DNA of 53,039 nucleotides from contig JAPTVL010000187.1 of the NCBI GenBank assembly GCA_028065725.1, positions 1-53,039 of the forward strand. The letters are read 5' to 3'. The notes under the pieces were generated by a model. The model made no database searches and was not told the DNA's origin. It was given only the letters and a program-made list of their open reading frames with translations. Shown here piece by piece: positions 33,097 to 39,842 of this stretch. How positions within the stretch are numbered: the stretch's first letter is position 1; each line of letters begins with the position of its first letter. The stretch is from Betaproteobacteria bacterium (GTDB lineage Bacteria > Pseudomonadota > Gammaproteobacteria > Burkholderiales > Rhodocyclaceae). Made by a program: the position numbers and the translations under genes.

Positions 33097-33120
33097 GGTC
33101 AGCATTTTGGTCAGCATTTT
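33097..33120. repeat. Perfect tandem repeat GGTCAGCATTTT x2
   Basis: Two identical 12-base units abut at 33097-33108 and 33109-33120. On the minus strand they read ATG CTG ACC AAA ATG CTG ACC and then AAC CTA CCC TAA, a ten-residue frame with a stop just upstream. It lies where a tyrosine integrase gene usually ends beside ssrA, so it could be a leftover of such a gene end. This is inference only. Confidence 0.5.
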
Positions 33121-33223
33121 TTAGAAGATATTACCGGTGGCGGAATATGGAACTCCGTCGCCATGCCTACGTACGGACAGGGAATACAACGCGTACGGTC
33201 CATATTCGAAATCGTCGGCATAC

Positions 33224-33264
33224 CATGCTACTTATTGGCATGTTCATGCTATTATTTGGCTATG
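33224..33264 (+). promoter_or_regulatory. 21-base direct repeats overlapping the HTH-MNT start codon
   Basis: CATGCTAcTTATTGGCATG (33224-33242) and CATGCTATTATTTGGCTATG (33245-33264) are near-identical and spaced 21 bases, about two helical turns. The second copy ends on the ATG at 33262. No Shine-Dalgarno is visible, since the repeat occupies that position. This looks like an operator for autoregulation by the HTH of the gene it precedes. Confidence 0.5.
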
Positions 33265-33852
33265 TCGATCGCCACTTCTCTTTTTACCGACAGCCAATCC
33301 CGTGTCTTTCAGTGGCTTTTTGGCCAGCCTGAACGTGGTTATCACCTGAGCGAATTGCGTCGCCTCACGGGCTTGGGAAGTGCCTCCCTGCAGAGGGAAT
33401 TGAATCGACTGGCTGATGCGGGTCTGGTCCGTTCCGAGCGAGTCGGCAACCTGAGACGATTCCAGGCCAATCCGCAAAGCCCGGTTTTTAGCGAGTTGGT
33501 CGGACTGACGCGAAAAACGCTGGGGGTGGAACCCCTGTTGCGCGAAGCGCTGCTACCTCTGGCCCCCAATCTGCAAGGGGCATGGGTTTACGGCTCCGTG
33601 GCGAAACAAACCGACACGGCGCAGAGCGACATAGACGTGATGCTTGTCGGCGAAAATCTGTTGCTGAGTAGCGTCCTTGAGCTACTGGTCCCGCTGGAAG
33701 CGCAATTGGGACGAAAAATCAATCCAACCTGCTACACCCCGGCCGAATTTGAGCGCCGTCGTGCCGAACGCGATTCATTTGTGAATCGCGTCCTGGCGCA
33801 GCCCATTCTTCCATTGATTGGAGATGCCCATGAGCCTGCCCGCGCTCGATAA
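33262..33852 (+). CDS. HTH domain fused to MNT-type nucleotidyltransferase (probable antitoxin)
   Basis: A 196-residue protein. Residues about 8-70 form a winged HTH of ArsR type (FQWLFGQPERGYHLSELRRL, GSASLQRELNRLADAGLVRS). Residues about 100-195 form a minimal nucleotidyltransferase with YGSVAKQTDTAQSDIDVML: Gly111-Ser112 and the metal-binding Asp123/Asp125. MNT proteins paired with HEPN genes act as antitoxins, in MntA/HepT by adding AMP to the toxin. Here the HTH fusion suggests the same protein also controls its own promoter. The start at 33262 gives a clean HTH N-terminus; longer readings from 33163 lack conservation. Its 3' end overlaps the HEPN gene by 23 bases. Confidence 0.85.
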   Translation: MSIATSLFTDSQSRVFQWLFGQPERGYHLSELRRLTGLGSASLQRELNRLADAGLVRSERVGNLRRFQANPQSPVFSELVGLTRKTLGVEPLLREALLPLAPNLQGAWVYGSVAKQTDTAQSDIDVMLVGENLLLSSVLELLVPLEAQLGRKINPTCYTPAEFERRRAERDSFVNRVLAQPILPLIGDAHEPARAR

Positions 33853-34246
33853 TCTGGTCCGCATCGGCCAACTCAAGGCGGAACCGCGCAACGAAGCCGA
33901 GGCCAGGCGGATGTTGGCCATGGCGAGAACCCGCCTCGAAGATGCTCGACTGGCAAATCTCTCCATTGAAGGTCGCTTCACCAGCGCCTACAACGCCGCC
34001 CACGCTGCTGCCCTTGTAGCCCTTCGCTGGCATGGCTATCGTAGCGAAAACCGATACACCGTGTTCCAGTGCCTCACGCATACCTTGAATTGGCCTGCGC
34101 CCCGCTGGCGAGTGCTGGATGCCGCTCATCAGAAGCGGAATCTCGCCGAGTACGAGGGATTTCTGGAAGTAGATGAAGCCGCCATCACGGAGTTATGCGA
34201 TCTGGCAGGCTCCCTGATAGCGGAAGTATCGAAAATGCTTGAATAG
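33830..34246 (+). CDS. HEPN domain protein (probable toxin partner)
   Basis: A 138-residue all-helical protein of the HEPN class (SAV_6107-like). AEARRMLAMARTRLEDARLA, FTSAYNAAHAAALVALRWHG and HQKRNLAEYEGF are the recognisable blocks. The canonical RNase motif R-x4-6-H is not seen. The equivalent place reads KRNLAEYEG, with Tyr rather than His, so catalytic RNase activity is uncertain. GGAG sits 6 bases before the ATG at 33830. Overlap with the nucleotidyltransferase gene and the shared strand support a toxin-antitoxin style pair. No other gene follows on this strand for 9 kb. Confidence 0.78.
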   Translation: MSLPALDNLVRIGQLKAEPRNEAEARRMLAMARTRLEDARLANLSIEGRFTSAYNAAHAAALVALRWHGYRSENRYTVFQCLTHTLNWPAPRWRVLDAAHQKRNLAEYEGFLEVDEAAITELCDLAGSLIAEVSKMLE

Positions 34247-34293
34247 CCAGGCCCAGACTCCGATTGCGCGATTGGTCCGTAGCAATAAAGCCG

Positions 34294-34698
34294 TTAATCA
34301 AACTGTCTCTCAAGCACTTTCCCGGCTTGCTCCAGGTCCATCCCTTCTGTCGGCGGGCTGCCATCCCGACAAAGGTTCAAACCGTAATCCATCCCGAAGT
34401 CGGCAGTCCTGCCTGCTGAGGTCGCAACCCCGCTTTGAGTAAGGCGCACGTTGAGGCGCTTGCAGCCTTCCTGTTTGAAACTCTTGATCGTGGATACCTC
34501 GGCCAGGATTGGCGCCGTTGATCCGGTCGTTCTCTTGAACTTTTCGGCGATCTGGCCAAGGATGAAACCACTCGTCCGGCCGTCGGAGGCATCTATCGCT
34601 GCGAGAAGCAACTGCTTGATGCTGGAGTACTCCGCTGCTGAAGTGCTGGCCGAAAGCACCATGACAATCAAGAAGGCCGGGGCTCTGAATATCCTCAT
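34294..34698 (-). CDS. Small secreted protein of the conjugation cluster, unknown function
   Basis: A 134-residue protein with a Sec signal peptide (MRIFRAPAFLIVMVLSASTSAAE, cleavage near 22). I do not recognise the family. The mature part contains SDGRTSGFILGQIAEKFKRT and two cysteines (QEGCKRLNV, GLNLCRDG) that could form a disulphide. It ends GKVLERQFD. It begins 2 bases after the traN stop, with AGAGG five bases before the ATG; a GTG at 34704 would overlap traN by four bases as the genes upstream do. It is the last gene of the leftward transfer operon, so a role in the periplasm with TraN is likely but unproven. Confidence 0.65.
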   Translation of the reverse strand: MRIFRAPAFLIVMVLSASTSAAEYSSIKQLLLAAIDASDGRTSGFILGQIAEKFKRTTGSTAPILAEVSTIKSFKQEGCKRLNVRLTQSGVATSAGRTADFGMDYGLNLCRDGSPPTEGMDLEQAGKVLERQFD

Positions 34699-34700
34699 AC

Positions 34701-36308
34701 TCACCTCTGGTAGTAGTTCTGGACTTTCTGCTGAACCGAGGTCTGAACTTGTTGGCTTGAGGCGCCGACGTTTGGCATCTTGATGTTCGCCATTATTTCG
34801 GCTGTGAATTCGGACAGATCAATACTGGAAAAGTCGATGGAAGCAAATTCTGTCTGCGTGAAACCGGAGCAATTCGGGCTTTCCGCGCCACCCCATCCCT
34901 TGCCAATCTGCCCCCGCCCCTGTTCATTGAGAATTCTCGCCAGCCGACTGTTGTAGCAGCAATATGACTTGGTATGCTCAATGCAAATCTTGATGGACAG
35001 GAGCTTGATCTTGCTGGAGCAATAGGTCCCTATTTCGTGGCAGAGATTCTGACCGGAGCGCATGGCGAGGATCTGCTCCTGCTGCTCGCACGACAAGAGG
35101 TCCTGAAGAATCATCACCCCAATCTGAATTGCCAATGTGGTTGGATCAAATCCCGTGAAGATGAATCCCTGGCTGGGTAAAAATTGAAACGAAAACCCAT
35201 AGAAGCTGAAGGATGGATTGAACAGGCCATCTGCGCCGAGCACACCCAATGCAGCGCCCAACCCCTGCTGCAATGTGGATCCATCATAAAGGGCGTCATA
35301 AACGTAGGATGACCCGACATCCAGCACTTGACCGCCGGCACTCAGCGCCGAGCCCAGCAGATTGAAATTGGAAAATCCTCCCCCACCACTGCTCTTCTTG
35401 CAGCAATTGGCCAGGCCGAACAGTTTGATCCGGCATCGTGAGTCAAAGCCTTTGAAGATTTCTGTTTCAGCACCATAGACGCCCGCCTCCCGTGCGGCTT
35501 CCATCAAGGCCACGGATCGAGCAAAGTCGGTGTCTCCGGTATAGCCCTTGTCGAAGCAGTTGCCGTTCTGGCAGAAAAGTTGCCCCGAGCAATCCGTGAT
35601 GGTGCTGGTCTGACCAGGTTGAGACATGCAACGGAAGGTCTTCTGCTCGAAGGTACATTGCCCATTTATCTTGTCGGCGGGATTGCAGGATGACGATTCC
35701 AGAGTGCAGTTCGGGTTTGATGCGTAGCCGTCACACTCGGAGGTATCCGAACGTCCCGTGAAGCAGGCGTACACGTTCTGCTTCTGATAGCAGCCGTCAG
35801 GAGCGACCTGGGACGTGGTTATGCCTGATGGCAGGGATGGAGGGGTAGTCGAGATGCACGTGCTCTCGGCAATCTGGCAACTTGGGTTACTGGCCAGAGA
35901 CGCGCATGGCCCGGGGTCGAAATCACTCGACAGCAGCGTATAGGTATCGTCAAGCCGGATCGTATTGACTGGCGTTGGCATTGTCTGATCGTTGCACCGC
36001 CACGTTTGTGTGAATTTCATGCACCCGGAGTTGAACAAGGTGTCCATCTGCGCGCACTGGGAGTATGTTTGCCAGCACTGAGGCTGTGCGTTGACGAATG
36101 GCTGGCAGTAATTGACGGCGTTTGGTTTGATGCAGGTGTAGGTATCCTCATACTCCCAGCATCCGCCGACTTCCGCCAACGTGACGGGAACGCCGGAAAT
36201 GTTCTTGCTCGGCGACGTGTCGACACAAACGGATCCCGACAACTGGCACTCTGCTGCGAAGACGTTATTGATGACGCCCAGGACCAGCAGGAGGGCAAGC
36301 GTTTTCAT
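34701..36308 (-). CDS. traN: TraN-like mating-pair stabilisation protein, C-terminal part
   Basis: A 535-residue cysteine-rich exported protein with its own signal peptide (MKTLALLLVLGVINNVFAAE). Repeated cysteine-bearing units follow (PFVNAQPQCWQTYSQC, CYQKQNVYACFTGRSDTSEC, TFEQKTFRCMSQPGQ). The C-terminal region with AIQIGVMILQDLLSCEQQEQ, CCYNSRLARILNEQGRGQIG and ESPNCSGFTQTEFASIDF is characteristic of TraN of F-type systems. TraN sits in the outer membrane and stabilises mating pairs. Its start codon overlaps the previous gene by four bases (36305-36308). With that gene it totals about 900 residues, the size of one TraN in SXT/R391-like elements. Confidence 0.82.
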   Translation of the reverse strand: MKTLALLLVLGVINNVFAAECQLSGSVCVDTSPSKNISGVPVTLAEVGGCWEYEDTYTCIKPNAVNYCQPFVNAQPQCWQTYSQCAQMDTLFNSGCMKFTQTWRCNDQTMPTPVNTIRLDDTYTLLSSDFDPGPCASLASNPSCQIAESTCISTTPPSLPSGITTSQVAPDGCYQKQNVYACFTGRSDTSECDGYASNPNCTLESSSCNPADKINGQCTFEQKTFRCMSQPGQTSTITDCSGQLFCQNGNCFDKGYTGDTDFARSVALMEAAREAGVYGAETEIFKGFDSRCRIKLFGLANCCKKSSGGGGFSNFNLLGSALSAGGQVLDVGSSYVYDALYDGSTLQQGLGAALGVLGADGLFNPSFSFYGFSFQFLPSQGFIFTGFDPTTLAIQIGVMILQDLLSCEQQEQILAMRSGQNLCHEIGTYCSSKIKLLSIKICIEHTKSYCCYNSRLARILNEQGRGQIGKGWGGAESPNCSGFTQTEFASIDFSSIDLSEFTAEIMANIKMPNVGASSQQVQTSVQQKVQNYYQR

Positions 36309-37414
36309 TGAGCGCGCAATTTCAATGCGACGCACTGATCCGATGTCCAGTTGCTGACCGTCCTGGTGATCGGCAGTGCCAGCGGGGAACCAACGCCCGT
36401 TCCACCCGAGGAATTGCAGCCGGAACTCACGTTGCGCATGGAAGGAGTACACGTGGTCCCGCTGCAACTCACGCTGTAGTACACGTACAGGTTGCAGCCG
36501 AACCCCAGATTGCTGACGTAGTAATCGGTGACCGACTGACCGGGCGCTACGGAAACATGAAACAGCCCGTAGCTCCCATTCCAGGGGTATCCAATCCAGT
36601 TGTAGTCGTAACGATTCACCCCGTCGTAGGATCGGTAAGGCTCCACGTCATAGGAGCGGCCATCGCTGCCACAAAAGATATTCATGGCCATATAGGGATC
36701 GATGCACCAGCTGCAATCCACGTAGGCAGCCCGGCCCAGCCATGCACCCGGCGTACATTGGCCGAATCCGATTGTTACGGTACTTCCCCGCCGACACTGC
36801 AGGCTTTCATAGGCGTTCATCGTCTGATCGCATTGAAAGTTCGCATCTGTGTCGAGGTTGATGATGCGCCCCGTCGTGCATTGCTCTGTCCCAATTTCTC
36901 TCGGGGATGAGCAGGTCTCGCTGGTGAACTGTGCCGGCGTTGTTTCCGTTCTGGTCTGGCAGTGGGTGCTACTGCCCGTGCCTCCAGCAATGCCAAGCGA
37001 CTGGAATGCGCTCTCCGCATTGGCTCGGACGTTCTTCGCCCCCAAGATCATGGAGTCGTTTCCGGTGATGGAGAATTGAGGGCGAATATCAGGGTTGCGC
37101 GCAAGGAAGTTGACGGCCTCGCATTCCTGGCGCTTGATGGGATCGATTTCAGGCGTCACCGACGAACAGGTTGATACTCTGGCCACTCCAGGTCCGACCG
37201 TATCCCCCCTCCCCCCCTGAAAATACATTGCCTCTGCAGCCGACTGCCCATACGCGGGAATCTTGTGCTCGATGTTTCCGGCAGTGATGGCATCTCGATT
37301 TTGTTGATTGAGCGAAGTGCCCAGCGATTTCCCGTCGTTGAACGCACCGTTTTGATCGGCCATTGCCAGCCACGGCGCCAGCAACAACACTGCGAGGGCA
37401 ATTCCCCATCTCAC
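36305..37414 (-). CDS. traN: TraN-like N-terminal part, separate reading frame
   Basis: A 369-residue exported protein with signal peptide (VRWGIALAVLLLAPWLAMAD, GTG start). A TraN-like N-terminus follows: NDGKSLGTSLNQQNRDAI, NIEHKIPAYGQSAAEAMY. Cysteine-rich stretches include TCSSVTPEIDPIKRQECEAV and AYESLQCRRGSTVTIGFGQC. The GTG at 37414 overlaps the trbC stop by four bases. The gene ends in an orderly stop that overlaps the next start by four bases, and the next gene has its own signal peptide. The split therefore looks stable rather than a fresh frameshift. Whether the two products form one complex is unknown. Confidence 0.75.
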   Translation of the reverse strand: MRWGIALAVLLLAPWLAMADQNGAFNDGKSLGTSLNQQNRDAITAGNIEHKIPAYGQSAAEAMYFQGGRGDTVGPGVARVSTCSSVTPEIDPIKRQECEAVNFLARNPDIRPQFSITGNDSMILGAKNVRANAESAFQSLGIAGGTGSSTHCQTRTETTPAQFTSETCSSPREIGTEQCTTGRIINLDTDANFQCDQTMNAYESLQCRRGSTVTIGFGQCTPGAWLGRAAYVDCSWCIDPYMAMNIFCGSDGRSYDVEPYRSYDGVNRYDYNWIGYPWNGSYGLFHVSVAPGQSVTDYYVSNLGFGCNLYVYYSVSCSGTTCTPSMRNVSSGCNSSGGTGVGSPLALPITRTVSNWTSDQCVALKLRAQ

Positions 37415-38154
37415 TGGAATGCCGCTCCACTGAGACGTGCCCGAAAGCTTCGCGCTATCGCCGCCCAGTCCAGGCTTTTGCGCTCGATATAGTCCAGGGC
37501 GTAATCCAGCGTGACATCCCCGGTGACCTTGACGAAGGTATCCGGTTTTGAGCACCCATCCTCCATGACACTGCCCGCTTCCGGCCGAGCGATCACCACC
37601 ACCGGAACCCGAGTGATGGTGAATTGCTGGAATGCCGGCGGATGAATCGCGGCGGACACCGTGCGATTGCCGATGAGCCCGCTGATCTCCTCGCCCATCC
37701 GGGTCATCGAGTCCCCTTTCAAGCCCCGAAACACCAGTGTCGCTCCCGTGCGCTCGGACTGATCGATGATGCGAGCCAGCGCATCCCTGGGCATGGAGAG
37801 CGAGACGAACACCATCAGATCGGGCGCTGCCCCTTTCTGCGATGCGTGTCCTCGGCCCAGGCTCTTGAATTTCTCGGCAATGCTCGCGATGTCCGGGGCC
37901 GGCGTTGCCGGGCGCGGCATCGCTTCGACTCTGGGGGTCACACCGCCAAACTGCTGCCGGATCACTGGCGCATCGGGCAAGCGATTCAGTGCTTCCTGTG
38001 TTTTCTGGCGGGCGTGCTCAATCTCACTTTGCGTCGGCAATCGATTCGATTCGTCTCGTTCCAAAAAAGTGCCCTGCGCCAGCGACAGGGATGCCGCCAG
38101 CAGCAGGGCCAAGGGGAGGAGCGTTGTTGAAATCGACATCAAGGGGCTGCGCAT
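37411..38154 (-). CDS. trbC: F-type conjugal transfer protein TrbC
   Basis: A 247-residue exported protein with signal peptide (TTLLPLALLLAASLSLAQG). Its thioredoxin-like domain has LMVFVSLSMPRDALARIIDQ, GATLVFRGLKGDSM and FTITRVPVVVIARPEAG, the TrbC_Ftype signature. It acts in the periplasm in pilus assembly with TraW and TraU. The start is uncertain between 38154 and 38139. It follows traU by 2 bases and overlaps traN by four bases, all part of one operon. Confidence 0.9.
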   Translation of the reverse strand: MRSPLMSISTTLLPLALLLAASLSLAQGTFLERDESNRLPTQSEIEHARQKTQEALNRLPDAPVIRQQFGGVTPRVEAMPRPATPAPDIASIAEKFKSLGRGHASQKGAAPDLMVFVSLSMPRDALARIIDQSERTGATLVFRGLKGDSMTRMGEEISGLIGNRTVSAAIHPPAFQQFTITRVPVVVIARPEAGSVMEDGCSKPDTFVKVTGDVTLDYALDYIERKSLDWAAIARSFRARLSGAAFQ

Positions 38155-38156
38155 CT

Positions 38157-39167
38157 TCAATTCAGCGTCGCCGCCCCCTGACAACAATTGCGCTTGCGAA
38201 ATATCTGATAGGAGAAGTCTTCCCCTTCATAGGGAAACTCCTTGCCCGCCCCCCACAGCATCGTACTGCGCCCCAGCGGCTGACAGCACTTCCCGGCGAT
38301 CTTCGATGTCTGTGGAACCGGATAGAGCATGTGGTACTTGTAGCCCGTCTTGTCCATCACCGGCTGCGGGTAATAGCCGCACAGGCCGTCCTCGCCCGAG
38401 GCGGCCCACATCAACCCCTCACGGTGCATCTTGGCGATGATCCGGTAGACCTCCAGACTGGATGCCTGAACGCCCCCCACATGGGCCTGGACATTGCCGT
38501 TAAGCGGATAGAGATTTCCCTGACATCCGGCACACCAGAAGAAGGTGTTATTGGGAAACCCGGCGGTTGCGGTGACGCAATCGGATGCGCACGCGGCACG
38601 GGCAGGAAGATTGCCAAACAGATAGACATCAGGATTCAGAAGCCGGGTGAGTTCATCGTCCTTCCACAGTGGGTCGAGCTCGGTCAGGTAGGCAACATCA
38701 AAGCCTTGCTGCTCCAGGCAGCTATTGTCCAGAACAGCCTGCAGGTAATAGATGATCGGGTCGACATACCAATGCACCTGATAGAACGAGGACTGGTCCT
38801 GCCCGTCACGCCGATATCGGCTGGCCACCGGGGCATCGAAACCCGGATCGATATCGACACCGCCAAGACTCACCATGCAAAACGGTTTCCGGACCACATC
38901 CACCCGACGTACCGGTTCCCAGAAACTGACCTTCAAGCCGAGCTTGGGGGGATTGCCGCAGAAGCACGCCGGGTTTCCTCCTGGATTGGGGGTGTCTTCC
39001 TGATCCAGCGCTGCCAGCGTGATACCGGCGATTCGCAAGGGGAACATGCAGGACCAGCAGATATCCGTGATCGGGTTGGCAAACTTTCCCGTGCAGGTTG
39101 CCGCGTGGGACGGAAGACTCACTAGCAGAGTCGCCAGCAGCACGAGGATGCTATGGATGAATTTCAT
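38157..39167 (-). CDS. traU: Conjugal transfer protein TraU
   Basis: A 336-residue periplasmic protein of F-type secretion systems. It has a signal peptide (SILVLLATLLVSLPSHAATC). The TraU hallmarks are FANPITDICWSCMFPLRIAG, PACFCGNPPKLGLKVSFWEP, YRRDGQDQSSFYQVHWYVDP and the C-terminal GKCCQPLGRSTMLWGAGKEF. Many paired cysteines suggest disulphide folding. It overlaps the end of traW by 17 bases. Function is DNA transfer and pilus formation. Confidence 0.95.
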   Translation of the reverse strand: MKFIHSILVLLATLLVSLPSHAATCTGKFANPITDICWSCMFPLRIAGITLAALDQEDTPNPGGNPACFCGNPPKLGLKVSFWEPVRRVDVVRKPFCMVSLGGVDIDPGFDAPVASRYRRDGQDQSSFYQVHWYVDPIIYYLQAVLDNSCLEQQGFDVAYLTELDPLWKDDELTRLLNPDVYLFGNLPARAACASDCVTATAGFPNNTFFWCAGCQGNLYPLNGNVQAHVGGVQASSLEVYRIIAKMHREGLMWAASGEDGLCGYYPQPVMDKTGYKYHMLYPVPQTSKIAGKCCQPLGRSTMLWGAGKEFPYEGEDFSYQIFRKRNCCQGAATLN

Positions 39168-39774
39168 CGATGCGCAACCTATTGCCTTCCTGACTGACGA
39201 TCGCCGGAGATTGCTTCAGCAGGAATTTCCGGCTGAGCACCCCGCCCTGGTCGTAAAACACCTCTCGCTTCCATTGGCGCATCAGCTTGAGCGGCTCGCC
39301 CCCGACGAGAATGGGTTTCACCCTTGCCTTTGACTGCTCAATAAATCGCCTGGCGAAAGCGACCTGAGCCTTTTCCCGCTGATCGAAGAACAGCAGGTAT
39401 TGGGTGAGCGGTCCATAGTCGAGCGGATTGACTTTCGTTCCGGCCGGGAACAGCAGCTTGCCTTGCTCATCTACGACATTTCTGTCCAGCGTCCACGTGG
39501 GATCGACGTAGAACGTGCGGACCGTTTCCGTGCTGCTGACTCCGTGGACGGGCCTGGGTTTTTCAACGGCATCGATGACCTTCTGCTTGTAGTTCTCCTG
39601 CACCCTGGCCAGTTCCCCGCTCTTCTCCATCCGGCGAAATCTGTTCTTCATGACTTCGATGAGATCCCGCTCCGCAATCTCGTAGGTCGGGCCGACGACA
39701 CCCAGGTCATTCGCCAGGGCGCAACCGAAGATGAGCAGCAGGCAAGGCAGGGTCGCCAGGAACGCATATCGCAT
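39151..39774 (-). CDS. traW: Conjugal transfer protein TraW
   Basis: A 207-residue exported protein with signal peptide (AFLATLPCLLLIFGCALA). The typical TraW start of the mature part is DLGVVGPTYEIAERDLIEVM. Later RTFYVDPTWTLDRNVVDEQG, AGTKVNPLDYGPLTQYLLFF and LVGGEPLKLMRQWKREVFYD match the family. It works with TrbC and TraU in F-pilus assembly. It follows traI by 68 bases. Confidence 0.92.
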   Translation of the reverse strand: MRYAFLATLPCLLLIFGCALANDLGVVGPTYEIAERDLIEVMKNRFRRMEKSGELARVQENYKQKVIDAVEKPRPVHGVSSTETVRTFYVDPTWTLDRNVVDEQGKLLFPAGTKVNPLDYGPLTQYLLFFDQREKAQVAFARRFIEQSKARVKPILVGGEPLKLMRQWKREVFYDQGGVLSRKFLLKQSPAIVSQEGNRLRIDEIHP

Positions 39775-39842
39775 CCGTCGATGATGGCAGTTACGTTTTC
39801 GGAATCAGCCGCCAAAAGCACACACTCCGTGCGCTTTTCGAA

